Shown here in pieces: positions 9,370 to 19,059 of a DNA stretch of 41,581 bases; position 1 is the stretch's first letter; each line of letters begins with the position of its first letter. The notes beneath the pieces were generated by a model that was given only the letters and a program-made list of their open reading frames with translations, was not told the origin of the DNA and did no database searches. Source of the DNA: Leucogyrophana mollusca (taxonomy: Eukaryota > Basidiomycota > Agaricomycetes > Boletales); assembly GCA_021014945.1 (NCBI GenBank), contig MU266567.1:1-41581 (forward strand). The letters are read 5' to 3'. The position numbers and the translations under genes were made by a program.

Positions 9370-10736
9370 AGGCATATTATCGAGGAAGACCGCGGCGCTA
9401 CGCCCCAATTGGTGGTGAGCGGCCTCGTCGGAGAAGATATCGTTGGGTAACTGTGGTTGAAGTCGGCTGGAGTCGTCTTCGAAAAATGTAGATGCTAAGA
9501 GGGAGGCTGGTAGTGGTGTGATTTAGTCCAAGAAGTAACGGGAAGGCAGAGCAACGCACCGTTAGTTTCGTATTGTGCATCGCTATACTGAGGCTCTTCC
9601 AGAGTACTGGAAGTTAGCATATCTTGGTGAAGAGGCCTTATGGATGAGATGGCAATATTGGATGGTGATGCATCGGAAACCATCCCCTCGCTTTAAAACG
9701 TGTTTAAAAAAACTGGCTGTGGTCACAGGATAAAGGTCAAAGGGTTAATTCTTTATGGTCATCCGTGTGGTTATCATTTCCGGTATTCGTACAATGCCAG
9801 GATGGCCACGACCAGCACACCGTTGTGGCGCACATGAAATTGGCCGAGTGAGCGGGATAAAAGTAGCGGATGGGGGAACGGAGAGGTTACGATGGTTACT
9901 CTCCTGCCAGAATCAATGTTATAGCTGGCAAAAACAAAATTAGCGAAGGCAACGTTGCGGAGTCGGCGAATACGTATCTACATTATCAGTGGAGATCGAG
10001 GCAAAGGCCAAGTCATCGTTTGCTCCGAGTACCTCAAGAACAGATGCTGTGGATTCCATCACTATTGAGGAAATTGGATTTTCGAACCATTGGATCCGGT
10101 GCTGAACTGAGGATGATAGGACTGTTCAACGCACCTCGTTTATACGTGTTAGTGGCACAAACGTAAAGATACATCGATGGGCAAAGACTTATGAAAGCTG
10201 AGTTTGGATAACTGGTGCCCGGACATACTGAAGTTCTTGACTTGGCCAGGTGGTATCACGTATTCTGACGGGTGAGCACAACGGATCAATCTCCTGGCAA
10301 GATATCCCTCCAACAGACGGTGGAGAAGTCATGGAGCCAAAGGCACGCACCAGCACCGATCAAATCCCGCTCATCAGCAGGGCCTCCAATCGTGTGGTTG
10401 TGGTTGGAGGCCAGAAATTTTGTTCGGTAGTTCCCAATTTTCGAGGGCGCGCGCAGGACGGAAGGGGGAACAATAAGGGCGTCGGGGACTGATCCTGTTG
10501 GGTATTCGAGTCTTATTGCAAACCATGGCTTTTGCTTGGCCATGAACCAATCTCGAGGAACGCAAATTCGTTGACGGAAGAGAGGGATGAGAGGTGGCGA
10601 TACGACCAATCAGTACAAGTTCGGGACAGTAACTTGATTGATCCACGTGGTGGCTCACGTTACACGTAAAGATATTAATATCAGGCCTTCCTCAACGCCC
10701 ATCCACATCCCGGGCGCCCAACCGATTTGCACCATC
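9370..10736. other. gene-poor stretch
   Basis: Several frames of 60-107 codons occur on both strands, but none has a recognisable motif, plausible splicing or a counterpart elsewhere in the window. The last 200 bases resemble 26500-26700, including gtattcgagtc-tattgcaaa, gttgacggaagagagg and cgaccaatca-like words. They are the shared upstream part of the two P450 N-terminal relics. Confidence 0.55.
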
Positions 10737-11860
10737 ATGATCACTCTCACGATCGCCCTCGTATTGCTCACACTCCTCGTCATCGCTGCTCTTGCATACC
10801 CAGATCGTTTCATCGGCACAAAGGCGCGACCGGATCTGCCCGGCCCCCGCGACGTCCCTCTCCTCGAGAACCTGTTCCAGCTCCTCCCCCACCGCAGACG
10901 TACTTATCGGAGCTGGAGGTGCAATACGGCGAGCTCTTCGCGTTCACGATGCCCAGTCGCGGACGGAGCATCGTGATCAACTCGCTCCGAATGGCTCGAA
11001 CACGTGCGAAAGCGTGTGTCCTCCCCGACTCTCTGTTCGTAAGCTACTAGTAGCACTGATACCGTTTACAGACGATGGTACGAGGTTCTCCAAAGGCTCG
11101 ACCGCCCTCGCGGTTTTCAAGGCGTTCCCTGGGGCGCGTTCGGCAGCGGACAGCTGTGAAACATTCGCGCAGGATTATATAGTGGATCGCCTTCTGCGTG
11201 CGCCGTGAATGCTCTCAAGGTTCATAGACTCTTCATGTTGCAGTCTTTCGATCGCCACATTGCTCGCGCCTTAATGAGGTTATACACACCTCGCCGCCAC
11301 GTTCCTATTTCCTTCGAAACTTTCTGTGTAAGGCAGCGGAGTCGGGCGTCACGTTCGACTTCAACGGTGTGTAGCCGCGCAGGCGCTGGTCTGCAATCCA
11401 TCGCTGAAATACCTATGTACGTCCCGCCGGAGTTCTGCGACGGGTGCGCCCTCGAGGTCCTCTACGAGGGTGCGAGGCGGCTCCACGACCCCCTCTGGAG
11501 CCTCGCCGAAATGACAAGACACAAAGAACCCGGCCTCTCTAACCTATTGCTCCCCAGTGCCTCGAGCTCGTCAGGGGTCATAGCGCCTTCCACAGCGCAC
11601 GCGAAGACCTCTTCGCAGTCGTTGAAAAGCTCGTGCGCGGCGTCACGGCCACAGCAGACGCACAAACAAGCACCCACGCGCAATCAGAATCAGACTCTCG
11701 CGGCGATGGGGACTTCCTATCAGCACTCCTCAGTGATCCGAGCATTCCTCTCACTATGTCATTGGAGGGGTCGTATGGCGCTGAAAATGTGACTTTAAAT
11801 CGCACCGCGTTTTGGAGACTCAGCGTGCGATATAGACAGCGATCGCGGGATAACAAACGA
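10737..11860 (+). pseudogene. cytochrome P450 relic, N-terminal half plus tail (copy 1)
   Basis: It begins ATGATC at 10737 with the hydrophobic anchor TLTIALVLLTLLVIAALAYP, then DRFIGTKARPDLPGPRDVPL, which is the proline-rich hinge of microsomal P450s. NLFQLLPHRRR follows, a frameshift, then LSELEVQYGELFAFTMPSRG. Later pieces (QSFDRHIARALMRL; PMYVPPEFCDGCALEVLYEG; DPLWSLAEM) fit the B to G helix part of the same family. At about 11755-11850 it jumps to sequence like the P450 C-terminal tail and the DVTLG block (MSLEGSYGAENVT). The I-helix, ExxR and heme loop are missing, so an internal deletion is likely in addition to frameshifts and stops. It would have been an ER-bound oxidase. Confidence 0.8.
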
Positions 11861-12445
11861 CCGCGACTTTGCGCGACGTGACCCTCGGCAGCAGCTTCGG
11901 GATCAAGGAGGTTCCCGCGATGTCATTCGCTTTTGAGCTTCACTGTGGCAAGGAGGCTCTTCTCAAGCCCAAACATGGATTCGTGTTATCTCCCGCCCAA
12001 TTCCACGAGGTCGGTACCGTACTCAGCACGTGGACGCAACCGTGGTAATCGTCACTGACAACGAGTGCTACTTCACCTCAATCTTACGTCCCCCGCCTGT
12101 TTCGCCGCTCCAGATGGTATCATCAACGAGGGCCCGATCGAACATCCCTCGAACGAAGTCCAGGCCACTGATGCACGATGCTTCCATGGTTTCTAGTTCA
12201 TGATGGAAAGCATTTCACTTCCGAGTCGAGACGTACTCCCTCATGGAAACCTAAGGTCCCCGCTCAGCGTAATTACCTTTTTGACGTCACCGAGACCATT
12301 CCTCGTATCAAGATCGGCTGGGCTCTCAAATAGCCTTCGCCGCCATTGAGGGAACCCCATTTTCCGGCTCATTTGCGTCCGTCTTCTTATTGAAGAAGCA
12401 CGGCTTGATGCCCGACCTTACATTCCCCAATAAACTCACCCATGC
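11861..12445 (+). repeat. decayed gene downstream of the P450 relic, copy 1
   Basis: This stretch starts with the DVTLG block (ttcgggatcaaggaggttcccgc) and continues into sequence matching 27420-27900. Shared words include ttcatgatggaa, gtcaccgagacc-ttcct, gtatcaaga, gggctctcaaatag and ccccaataaactcacc. In the other copy part of it is open for 64 codons. Here it carries stops and frameshifts. I do not recognise the ancestral gene. Confidence 0.55.
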
Positions 12446-12640
12446 ATTGATCTCGCAACTCCTGAAGGATCTCTCCCTTTCGCCGTGTACCCGGACGCGG
12501 TGTGACAGAGTCTGCAATGATGGGTTGCGGTCTGTTGTGGGTCTGCATAGCCGGGGAGTGATTGAACAGGGACAGAACTATTTGCCACGTCCCGGCTGCC
12601 TTGCTGGAGATGGATCGTGTGTCTGCGTGCGCAGAGAAGA
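12446..12640 (+). repeat. dispersed repeat block (pair with 3764-3930)
   Basis: Close match to 3764-3930 as described there. It ends about 330 bases upstream of the G-alpha start codon, so the proximal G-alpha promoter appears to be unique sequence. Confidence 0.6.
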
Positions 12641-12761
12641 ACATGATGGACCATACCCGACCTACTCCGCAGTAGATTATGTTACTACGTGGAGAGAATG
12701 GGGATGGGTGATATTGGATGTGACCTCTCACGTGATGCAATACAACGAGAAAGGGGCATTT

Positions 12762-12775
12762 CGCTTATATAAGCG
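12762..12775 (+). promoter_or_regulatory. palindromic TATA region upstream of G-alpha
   Basis: CGCTTATATAAGCG is a perfect 14-bp palindrome with a TATATAA core. It lies about 200 bases before the G-alpha ATG at 12972 and is the best TATA candidate in this intergenic region. Confidence 0.45.
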
Positions 12776-12971
12776 TATCCCAACGTTCGTGGACGTTGCC
12801 CAACTCCGGAAGTCGCGCAAACAACCGAAAGTCCTGCCATAGACTTCCCCACCTACCGTACCCTTCCTCCCTTGACTGCCAGGGCGACCCCAGCTCCCTC
12901 GCCTGCGTTCAGCTGGCTTCATCCTGTCAACTATCAGCTCTATATCCCGTTCGCTTCAACCGTCTTGCGCA

Positions 12972-14481
12972 ATGGGGAACTACGTCTCGAACCCAGCCTG
13001 GGCTGCTCAATGGCGCTCTGACAAAATAGACCGCCAAATCGATGAGGATTCGAAGCAATTTCGGAAAGAATTGAAGATATTGCTTCTCGGTAAGCCGATG
13101 CGTTACTTTCTCGACACTTGGTCTCGTGGTCCATATTTTTGAAGGCTACGAGGCACTAGTGCCTCGCATCTGCTTGTGTCGGTAGTAATGATCCTTGACT
13201 TCGCGCTTCCTTTATAGGCTCTGGAGAGTCAGGGAAATCGACCATCGTGAGACAGATGAAAATCTTTCGTCAAAACGGCCTCTCAAGAGACGAACTCATG
13301 ACATACCGCCCGACCATATACAAAAATACGGTCGACAGCGCCCGGGCCATCGTTCTCGCCATGCGTGAACTCAAATTGGATTGCGTGCTGCCAGCGAACA
13401 GGGTGAGTACGTTCTCCATGGCTCGGAATAGCCGGGCTAAATGGATGCCGTTTAGGCGAACGCAGATCGGATTCTCGACTATCGGGTAGAAGGCACAAGT
13501 ATTTTTACCGTAGAGATCGCGCAAGCTATCCATGACCTTTGGACGGACCCCATCATTTCGGAAATCATGAACCACAGCAGCGAATTTTATCTTATGGACA
13601 GCGCCTCGTAGTAAGTTCCGACCTCCACATTGACCTGGTTCCCGTATGTAACTTTCGATTCCAGCTTCTTCGGTGAAGTACTAAGGATTGGTGCGCCCCT
13701 GTACGTACCGACAGAAAGCGATGTCCTACGAGTCCATCAAAAGACCACGGGAATCACAGAGCTCCGATTCAACACGGGTCAATTATCGTAAGTCGATATA
13801 GATCCTGCGGCCTGTGCCCGCTTACGGTCTCTCAGAATACACTTGCTCGACGTTGGTGGACAGCGGTCGGAGAGAAAGAAGTGGTTACACTGTTTTGAAA
13901 GCGTCACGAGCATAATATTCTGTACAGCTCTCAGCGAATACGATCAAGTCCTTCTCGAGGAGAAGAACCAGGCAGGTGGCTCTCTTGTGAGCGCTCTCCC
14001 ACTGACGTCCCGCCTCACAGAGCCGGATGGCGGAATCATTGCTTCTCTTCGAATCAGTGGTAAACTCGCGATGGTTTCTACGAAAATCGATTATACTTTT
14101 CCTGAACAAGATCAATGTATTCAAGGCCAAGCTTCCAAAGGTATGTTCCGTGGTCCCGATCATAATCAAAGACAAGACTGAGGCTTTCACCCCAGGTCCC
14201 TCTAGAGCGGTATTTCCCTGAGTATACAGGCGGTGCCGACATCAATAAAGCCGCCAAGTACATATTATGGAGATTTATGCAAGCCAACCGCGCCCGGTTG
14301 AGGGTATACCCCCAGTAAGTGGCCCTTGTCATCGCCGTGGCTGCTCACCACTGATGACTGTTTCATCAGTATAACGCAAGCCACCGATATCACGAATTCA
14401 CGGCCATTATTTGCCGCAGTATCTACCGCGGTGAAGGAGACCATTCTGCAGCGCGCCCTGGAAGGTATGTTGACCTTGTAG
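12972..14481 (+). CDS. heterotrimeric G-protein alpha subunit, divergent, 8 exons
   Basis: Exons: 12972-13089, 13218-13402, 13456-13610, 13665-13787, 13836-13971, 14021-14140, 14196-14314 and 14370-14481, giving about 355 residues, the usual size. MGNYVS gives an N-myristoylation glycine; the frequent Cys3 is absent. Motifs: P-loop GSGESGKS (split by intron 1), KTTGIT (switch I), [12 protein letters not shown] (switch II), NKIN where NKxD is expected, and TQATD (guanine contact). The catalytic Arg two residues before the KTTG segment reads His ([10 protein letters not shown]). In the family, this Arg stabilises the GTP hydrolysis transition state and the NKxD Asp confers guanine specificity. 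Intron 5 (13972-14020) uses a GC donor; using it restores the conserved [12 protein letters not shown] segment. The last helix has four extra residues ([14 protein letters not shown]) and ends ALEGMLTL, not the common DSGIL-like tail; an alternative last exon cannot be excluded. It is likely a membrane-associated signalling switch. Confidence 0.88.
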
Positions 14482-14902
14482 GCATTGGTCTCTCTGCTGT
14501 CTATCTGGTCGCGCCTGTTATCTATCGGTAAGTTACCATACTCTGCCGTCACTCCCCCCTTCTCCCATGCTAAGCAGCCTATCTAGCTTGCCATGTTTGT
14601 CCGTGGACTCCCTCATATCCTTGCGTGTCACCACTCGTACTATCATATCTTCACATTAGTCATACTCCCTTGACAGCTTACGGCAACTCCCACCCCCATC
14701 CCCGCGTCCCGCACTGTGTCATGCCTTGGAATCCGCAAGCTGAAGCACACTTTCCCGATAACGTTCCTCTGGGAGACGAACGTCTGCAGACACAACTGTC
14801 CACAAAATACCATAGTCACTTGTACAAAACACGACACAACATACCATCATCACCTGGTTAAGTAACTCTAATTCTCTGAGCTTCTTCCAATTACCCTCTA
14901 CA
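14482..14902. other. convergent intergenic region
   Basis: This is the 3' side of both G-alpha (+) and the MYND gene (-). I see no gene. An open frame at 14625-14861 (+) has no recognisable feature. It presumably holds both terminators. Confidence 0.55.
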
Positions 14903-16522
14903 TCATCTCCCCAGAACTTGGCCCATGACCGACATATTTCTACTCATCGCTTCTAGGAATGTTGCTCCTCCACCGAGTCTCTCGGCGCTCTTACGCTCAG
15001 ACTGCACCACCTCCGCGCGAGCGTCAGGTCCATATTCATCGACGAACTGCCTCAGCATAATCTCGCGACTGAGACCCGGATAGCCGTTCATCACCTTGAT
15101 CAAATACTCTGCCATGGGCCCGACGCCCATCTGTCGAGCGTCAGACATGGCAGTGGCGCGCATGCTCCGAAACGTCAACTTCATCCATGGATCATCCACG
15201 ACAAAGCGGACTGGCTCGCCAGACGAACTGAATAGGATGTAGTCGGCGTCTTTATCCGTCTCGAGCATCGACACTTGACGCTGGAGTGCTGAAGAACGGC
15301 GAAACCGAGGCTTTCCGGGACCGAGGTTGGTGACTTCGAAATGATCGCCCGTGTTCAGCGAGTCGCGGAGATAATCGGGAAGAAGGGAACTGGGAATGCG
15401 CCATGCGCAATCTCCGGCAGTTCCAGGAATACGCTTCGATCCCTCCTTCCCGCAGTGCGCTTTGTGTCTCTTCCAATCCTCTTTCTGACAGTTCCTGGCA
15501 AAAACATGAGTCACTGGACGACAGATAGAGCGAAAGGGCGCTTGCTTTGAACAGTAGTGAATGTTCAAGTTCATCTTCGTTTTGCAGATAGCGCATACCA
15601 TGAAGCGCACCCCGGTGCCAAGTTCTTCGGCACTCTTCTCGCAGTTCTCGCAACGAATGATCGGCTTGTCACGGAGGTTTTCGATTATGTGGGGCCATCC
15701 ATCTGCCAGCCCGGAACCCCTGCAGGATTCCATTGCGTCTACGATAGGCTTCGTACCTTCGCTCTCGTCGACTATGTCGCGGCTGATGGCTTTGATTGCT
15801 TGTAGGATGAAGTGACCTGGACGGATACGGGTGAGCTACAGTGTATAATCAAGAACGAGTCCCTCACAGATGAAGTCGTTCCTGCTAGAGGTGAGTAGCG
15901 TGTGCATGAATTTATCCTTGCTCGACAGCGGTTTATCGACGTCGTCGAGAGCATGATCCCACCATTCGCTTGGCACAGCAAACGGGATGGTGTCAGCGGA
16001 CTTCTGGGTATCCTTGAAGAGCTGGAGGAACTTGAGGAAAGCGTTCCCTCTCTTTTTCAGAAGCGAGGTGATCGTGAGCTCGGGACATACAGCGCGCCCG
16101 TCCTCGTCCCAGAATGCTCGCTTGCTCGCCTCCACCAATCCTTCCAACAAGCACTTCTTGCGCTCGTTGTCGTCCAAGAGAAGCCACATTGCTTCGAAAT
16201 CCTGGGTCTCGTCGAACAGCATCTCTAGAACCGTGCCGATGTTCTTTTGCCCGTTGACAACAAACTTGCGTGCTGATTCAAGTAACTTCTCCTGTTCTTT
16301 AACGTCAGTAGCTGATGCCATTCCGGAGTCCAGCATCTCCTTTAACACGGTGCTAGATTTCTCAAAGGATTTGAGGACATTCTCCCAATCCTTGTTCCAT
16401 TGAACGCGGTCTTTGGCGATGGCGGTGATATTGAACTTCCTGGCCCAGAAGGAGGGTTTTCCCTCTGTGGTCGTCACAGTAGACTCATTGTGGTTGTTCG
16501 ATGAAGTATCGGAGGACGCCAT
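14903..16522 (-). CDS. MYND-type zinc-finger protein, 3 exons
   Basis: On the minus strand the exons are 16522-15868, 15816-15546 and 15494-14903, giving about 505 residues. Intron 1 (15817-15867, gtgagg..tccag) and intron 2 (15495-15545, gcaagc..gccag) are both 51 nt; intron 2 has a GC donor and interrupts the MYND finger. Joined, residues 274-323 read C-E-N-C, C-A-I-C, YCSKNCQKEDW and RHKAHC, a complete C4-C2-HC MYND pattern that normally binds two zincs and mediates protein contacts. The N-terminal 220 residues are mostly helical by composition (WNKDWENVLKSFEKSSTVLK). The C-terminal 150 residues have no known motif. No SET residues were seen, so it is not an obvious SMYD methyltransferase. 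Unspliced, intron 2 stays open for 17 codons, which can mislead gene finders. It converges on G-alpha. Confidence 0.88.
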
Positions 16523-17221
16523 GAGGGACCGGGAGGCAGGAAATGGTAGTCCTCTGTAGTGGCATTCCGAGGGCTTTTATAGAACCCATGGTGGGACTTC
16601 GACGCCCCTCGCACCTACCAGCGTCTGTGGTCCCGGACGACAAGGTGCCATCGACACGTCCTCCCCCTGGCGTCTCTGGTGCCATCAACAACCCAAGACG
16701 TCTGTGGTCTCGGACAACATGAAGCTAGAAGCCGGCCTAGTATGGAAGATTTCCAGAAAATTTCAGCTCAAAAAGGCAAATCTGTCCTTGACCTCCGAAA
16801 ATAACCTGAGCACGAGGACCGCACCATGCACGATAATGTGTTGCGTATCGCAACTCTCCCCTCTGGTGCCAGTGGCATCTTCCACACCTCTCAGCGCATG
16901 TGGTCTCAGACGACAAGAAGCCAGAAGCCAGTCCTAGTTCGGAAGGTTTCGGAAATTATTGACTCAAGGAAGAAAATCCGCTGGGAATGATGTACGTTGC
17001 CCATCGCAGCAAGCGCGGAACAACATTGATGAACTCCCCGTAACCCCCGGGGTGGTGAATCGATATGTATCTATCATCATGACGTGTCCCATCGCGACCA
17101 AGGAGCCGTACGTGTATACGGGCACGTATTGGCATAAATGGTACTGTATTGGATCGAGGTTCCATATGTAACGAGTCATTCAGAATGCCATGGCGGCATG
17201 GTAGGATTCAATGTCGATCCT
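16523..17221. other. promoter side of the MYND gene with direct repeats
   Basis: I see no gene. A diverged direct repeat of about 196-base period covers roughly 16670-17000. Matching words are ctctggtgcca (16675 and 16861), tgtggtctc-gac-ac (16703 and 16899) and agaagcc-g-cctagt. A related cgtctgtggtcccggacgac occurs at about 16620. The repeats stand 150-450 bases upstream of the MYND start. Confidence 0.55.
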
Positions 17222-18060
17222 TTAGTAATGAAGCCAGAAGCTGTTGATACACGTTAACCCTTCGAGGATACAACCCTCCATCTGACCCTTCCTCGATCTA
17301 GGCCCGCTGCAATTCACTGCAGAACAGCCCAACGCCACCTCACACATCGTGATGCGAAGTTGAGGCGTTGAGCCATGGAATGTTAGAAGCCTGGGCGGCA
17401 GTGAATTCCATGTGATGCGAGTAAAATCTAGCGAAGCCCCGGTCGATGAGCTAAAACTGATTCCGGGCATCGAGAACCATGTTACGAGGTGGAAGGTCCT
17501 GGCGCACAGAGACGTGATGGCGAAGTGATTCGAGCGTGAGGTCATGACGTGGTTTTCGTTGCTGGGAGTGATACTTCGTGAGCCACCAGTTGAGGTATCC
17601 CATGAGGGACTTTGGGGAGACATACGATATCGACCGATACAGGCCTTGAAGACGTTTCAGCAAGTGGTGTCAAAAATCCGGTACTCACCTACTTCTTCTC
17701 CGATTTCGAAGATGTCTGGCTTCAAGGCTACCAGTTCGGTGTTCTACGTCTGCGTACCGGAGCTCTATTTGCGGACGCGGTAGTGGCCCCACTTTTCTGT
17801 ACAGTGTAGTCTCTGATGGTGTTTTCTACATGCTGAGCGTAATTTGCGTTGTGGAGCAGGGTGATCACAATGAGCAGAATAGGGTTCTGGGCCTGTCTGG
17901 TGTAGATCTGCGGGAGCTCCTCCCAGTCCTTCTTCCCCGCCCCCCAATGCACCACTGTGATCGCGGACCGGCTGTGAGATTGAAAACACAGGCTTCAAGG
18001 CACTCAAGGATAGTGTTGTCGACGTAGGGGGCGATTTACCATCGTCGGGCCAGATTGGAC
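17222..18060 (-). pseudogene. kinase-like gene relic
   Basis: On the minus strand near 17450-17520 the frame LESLRHH-VSVRQDLPPRNM-VLDARNQF resembles the catalytic loop of fungal kinase-like or aminoglycoside-phosphotransferase-like proteins (H-x-D-x-x-x-R-N). It is followed after a stop by LIDRGFAR, similar to a LIDF metal-binding motif. Downstream, ARFYSHHMEFTAAQ continues in one frame. Upstream frames (17663-18007) are broken and I could not assemble exons. The HxD is degraded (R-Q-D). I consider a decayed kinase-like gene most likely; confidence is limited because only one motif region supports it. Confidence 0.4.
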
Positions 18061-18071
18061 TGGCGGAGGCT

Positions 18072-18449
18072 TCATTGTCCGGAGAAGCCGCGTGAGCTCG
18101 TCCAACTTTTGTTCATCAAAGAGGAAGAAGCTACGAGTACACACCAGTGATAGGGTTCAAAGTGCTGTAAGAGCTTGCAGGACTGCCGCTGAAGGTCTTC
18201 GAATGGACGGGGTGCCCGAAGGCGCTTGTGGGTTTCGTGAGAGGAGATTCGCTCTGATGGTGGGATTTGTGGGGGAAAGAGACGTCTCCGCAGATGGTAA
18301 AGCTCATATTGACGGGGCCGAACAAACCTGGTTAGGTGCGTCCTTCGACTGTCCCGCGCCTTAATCAGAATGAGACCCCTAGTACGACGCAAGCCGGCCA
18401 AGGAAAGAGAAAGGTGTAGATGACGCCGATCCCAATGGTACTGGAACAA
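18072..18449 (-). pseudogene. decayed gene, inverted relative of 31680-32230
   Basis: The minus strand here and the plus strand at 31680-32000 share translated patches in shifting frames: GTVEGRT-PGLFGPVN against GAVQGRTPPSLFDPVN, and SLAGLRRTRGLILI against SISLNHLEDLIVLG. DNA words also match. Neither copy is open throughout. I do not recognise the product; a leucine-rich or F-box-like origin is only a guess. Confidence 0.45.
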
Positions 18450-18544
18450 GCAACTGAGTATGGGGTGCTGGGAGGGAAGTGGTACATGTCGTCAGCCCCG
18501 CGCCCTGTCCTTAGACACTTTGCTCGAGCCAACGGTGACATAAT

Positions 18545-18623
18545 GCCAGTCGTGATTGCCTTTCAACTTGAGCAGTGTCAAGGCTGTGACGCATCATGAA
18601 TTGAAAGATCAATCACGACTGGC
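18545..18623. repeat. imperfect inverted repeat (hairpin)
   Basis: The arms GCCAGTCGTGATTG (18545-18558) and CAATCACGACTGGC (18610-18623) are perfectly complementary. Inside them TTTCAA and TTGAAA extend the stem after a small bulge, leaving a loop of about 38 bases. It could be the remnant of a small transposable element, a structured transcript or a binding site. Confidence 0.7.
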
Positions 18624-18839
18624 TGGTGGGTCCTATGAAAAAACGTTGCCATCATCATGGGTGTTGTTGTTAAAAGCAAACACAACGAGCTTGGGGGTCG
18701 AGCGTTCGCGAGCTGCACAGATGAGCTCATGTCATGAAAAGAGACGAGCGAGAGACTCGGATGAGCGGGAGCACAACGCACGATGAAGAGCTGAGCACGA
18801 TGTCGTGCAAATGGCCGCCACTGATGCATTACTGATGGG

Positions 18840-19040
18840 TATAACACGACAAGTGGCACCAACAGCAGAATTCACACGTCGTCGCGATTCCTTACTGCTC
18901 CTTCCTTCACTCATCCGCTCCGACCCGTGTCTTGGGCATAAACTCCTTCCAAACAATGCGCTGAGACGATCCAGCACTACGAGATGCATCCGCGTTGTCA
19001 TTGGCTTAAATCCCCTTAAACCATTATATCTCACTCCCAT
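18840..19040 (+). repeat. upstream block of the P450 C-terminal relic, copy B
   Basis: Matches 4230-4520 (cacacgtcgtcg-gat, gctgagacgatccagca, attggcttaaat, attatatctc), with an internal deletion relative to copy A. Confidence 0.55.
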
Positions 19041-19059
19041 TCTCAAGACGACAACTTTT

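Noticed and set aside
14021..14140. A 34-base GT-AG intron (gtgagc..cacag) in G-alpha as an alternative to the GC-AG intron
   Set aside because: 34 bases is too short for a fungal intron and it would insert GGS-like residues in a conserved segment; the 49-base GC-AG intron fits size and homology.
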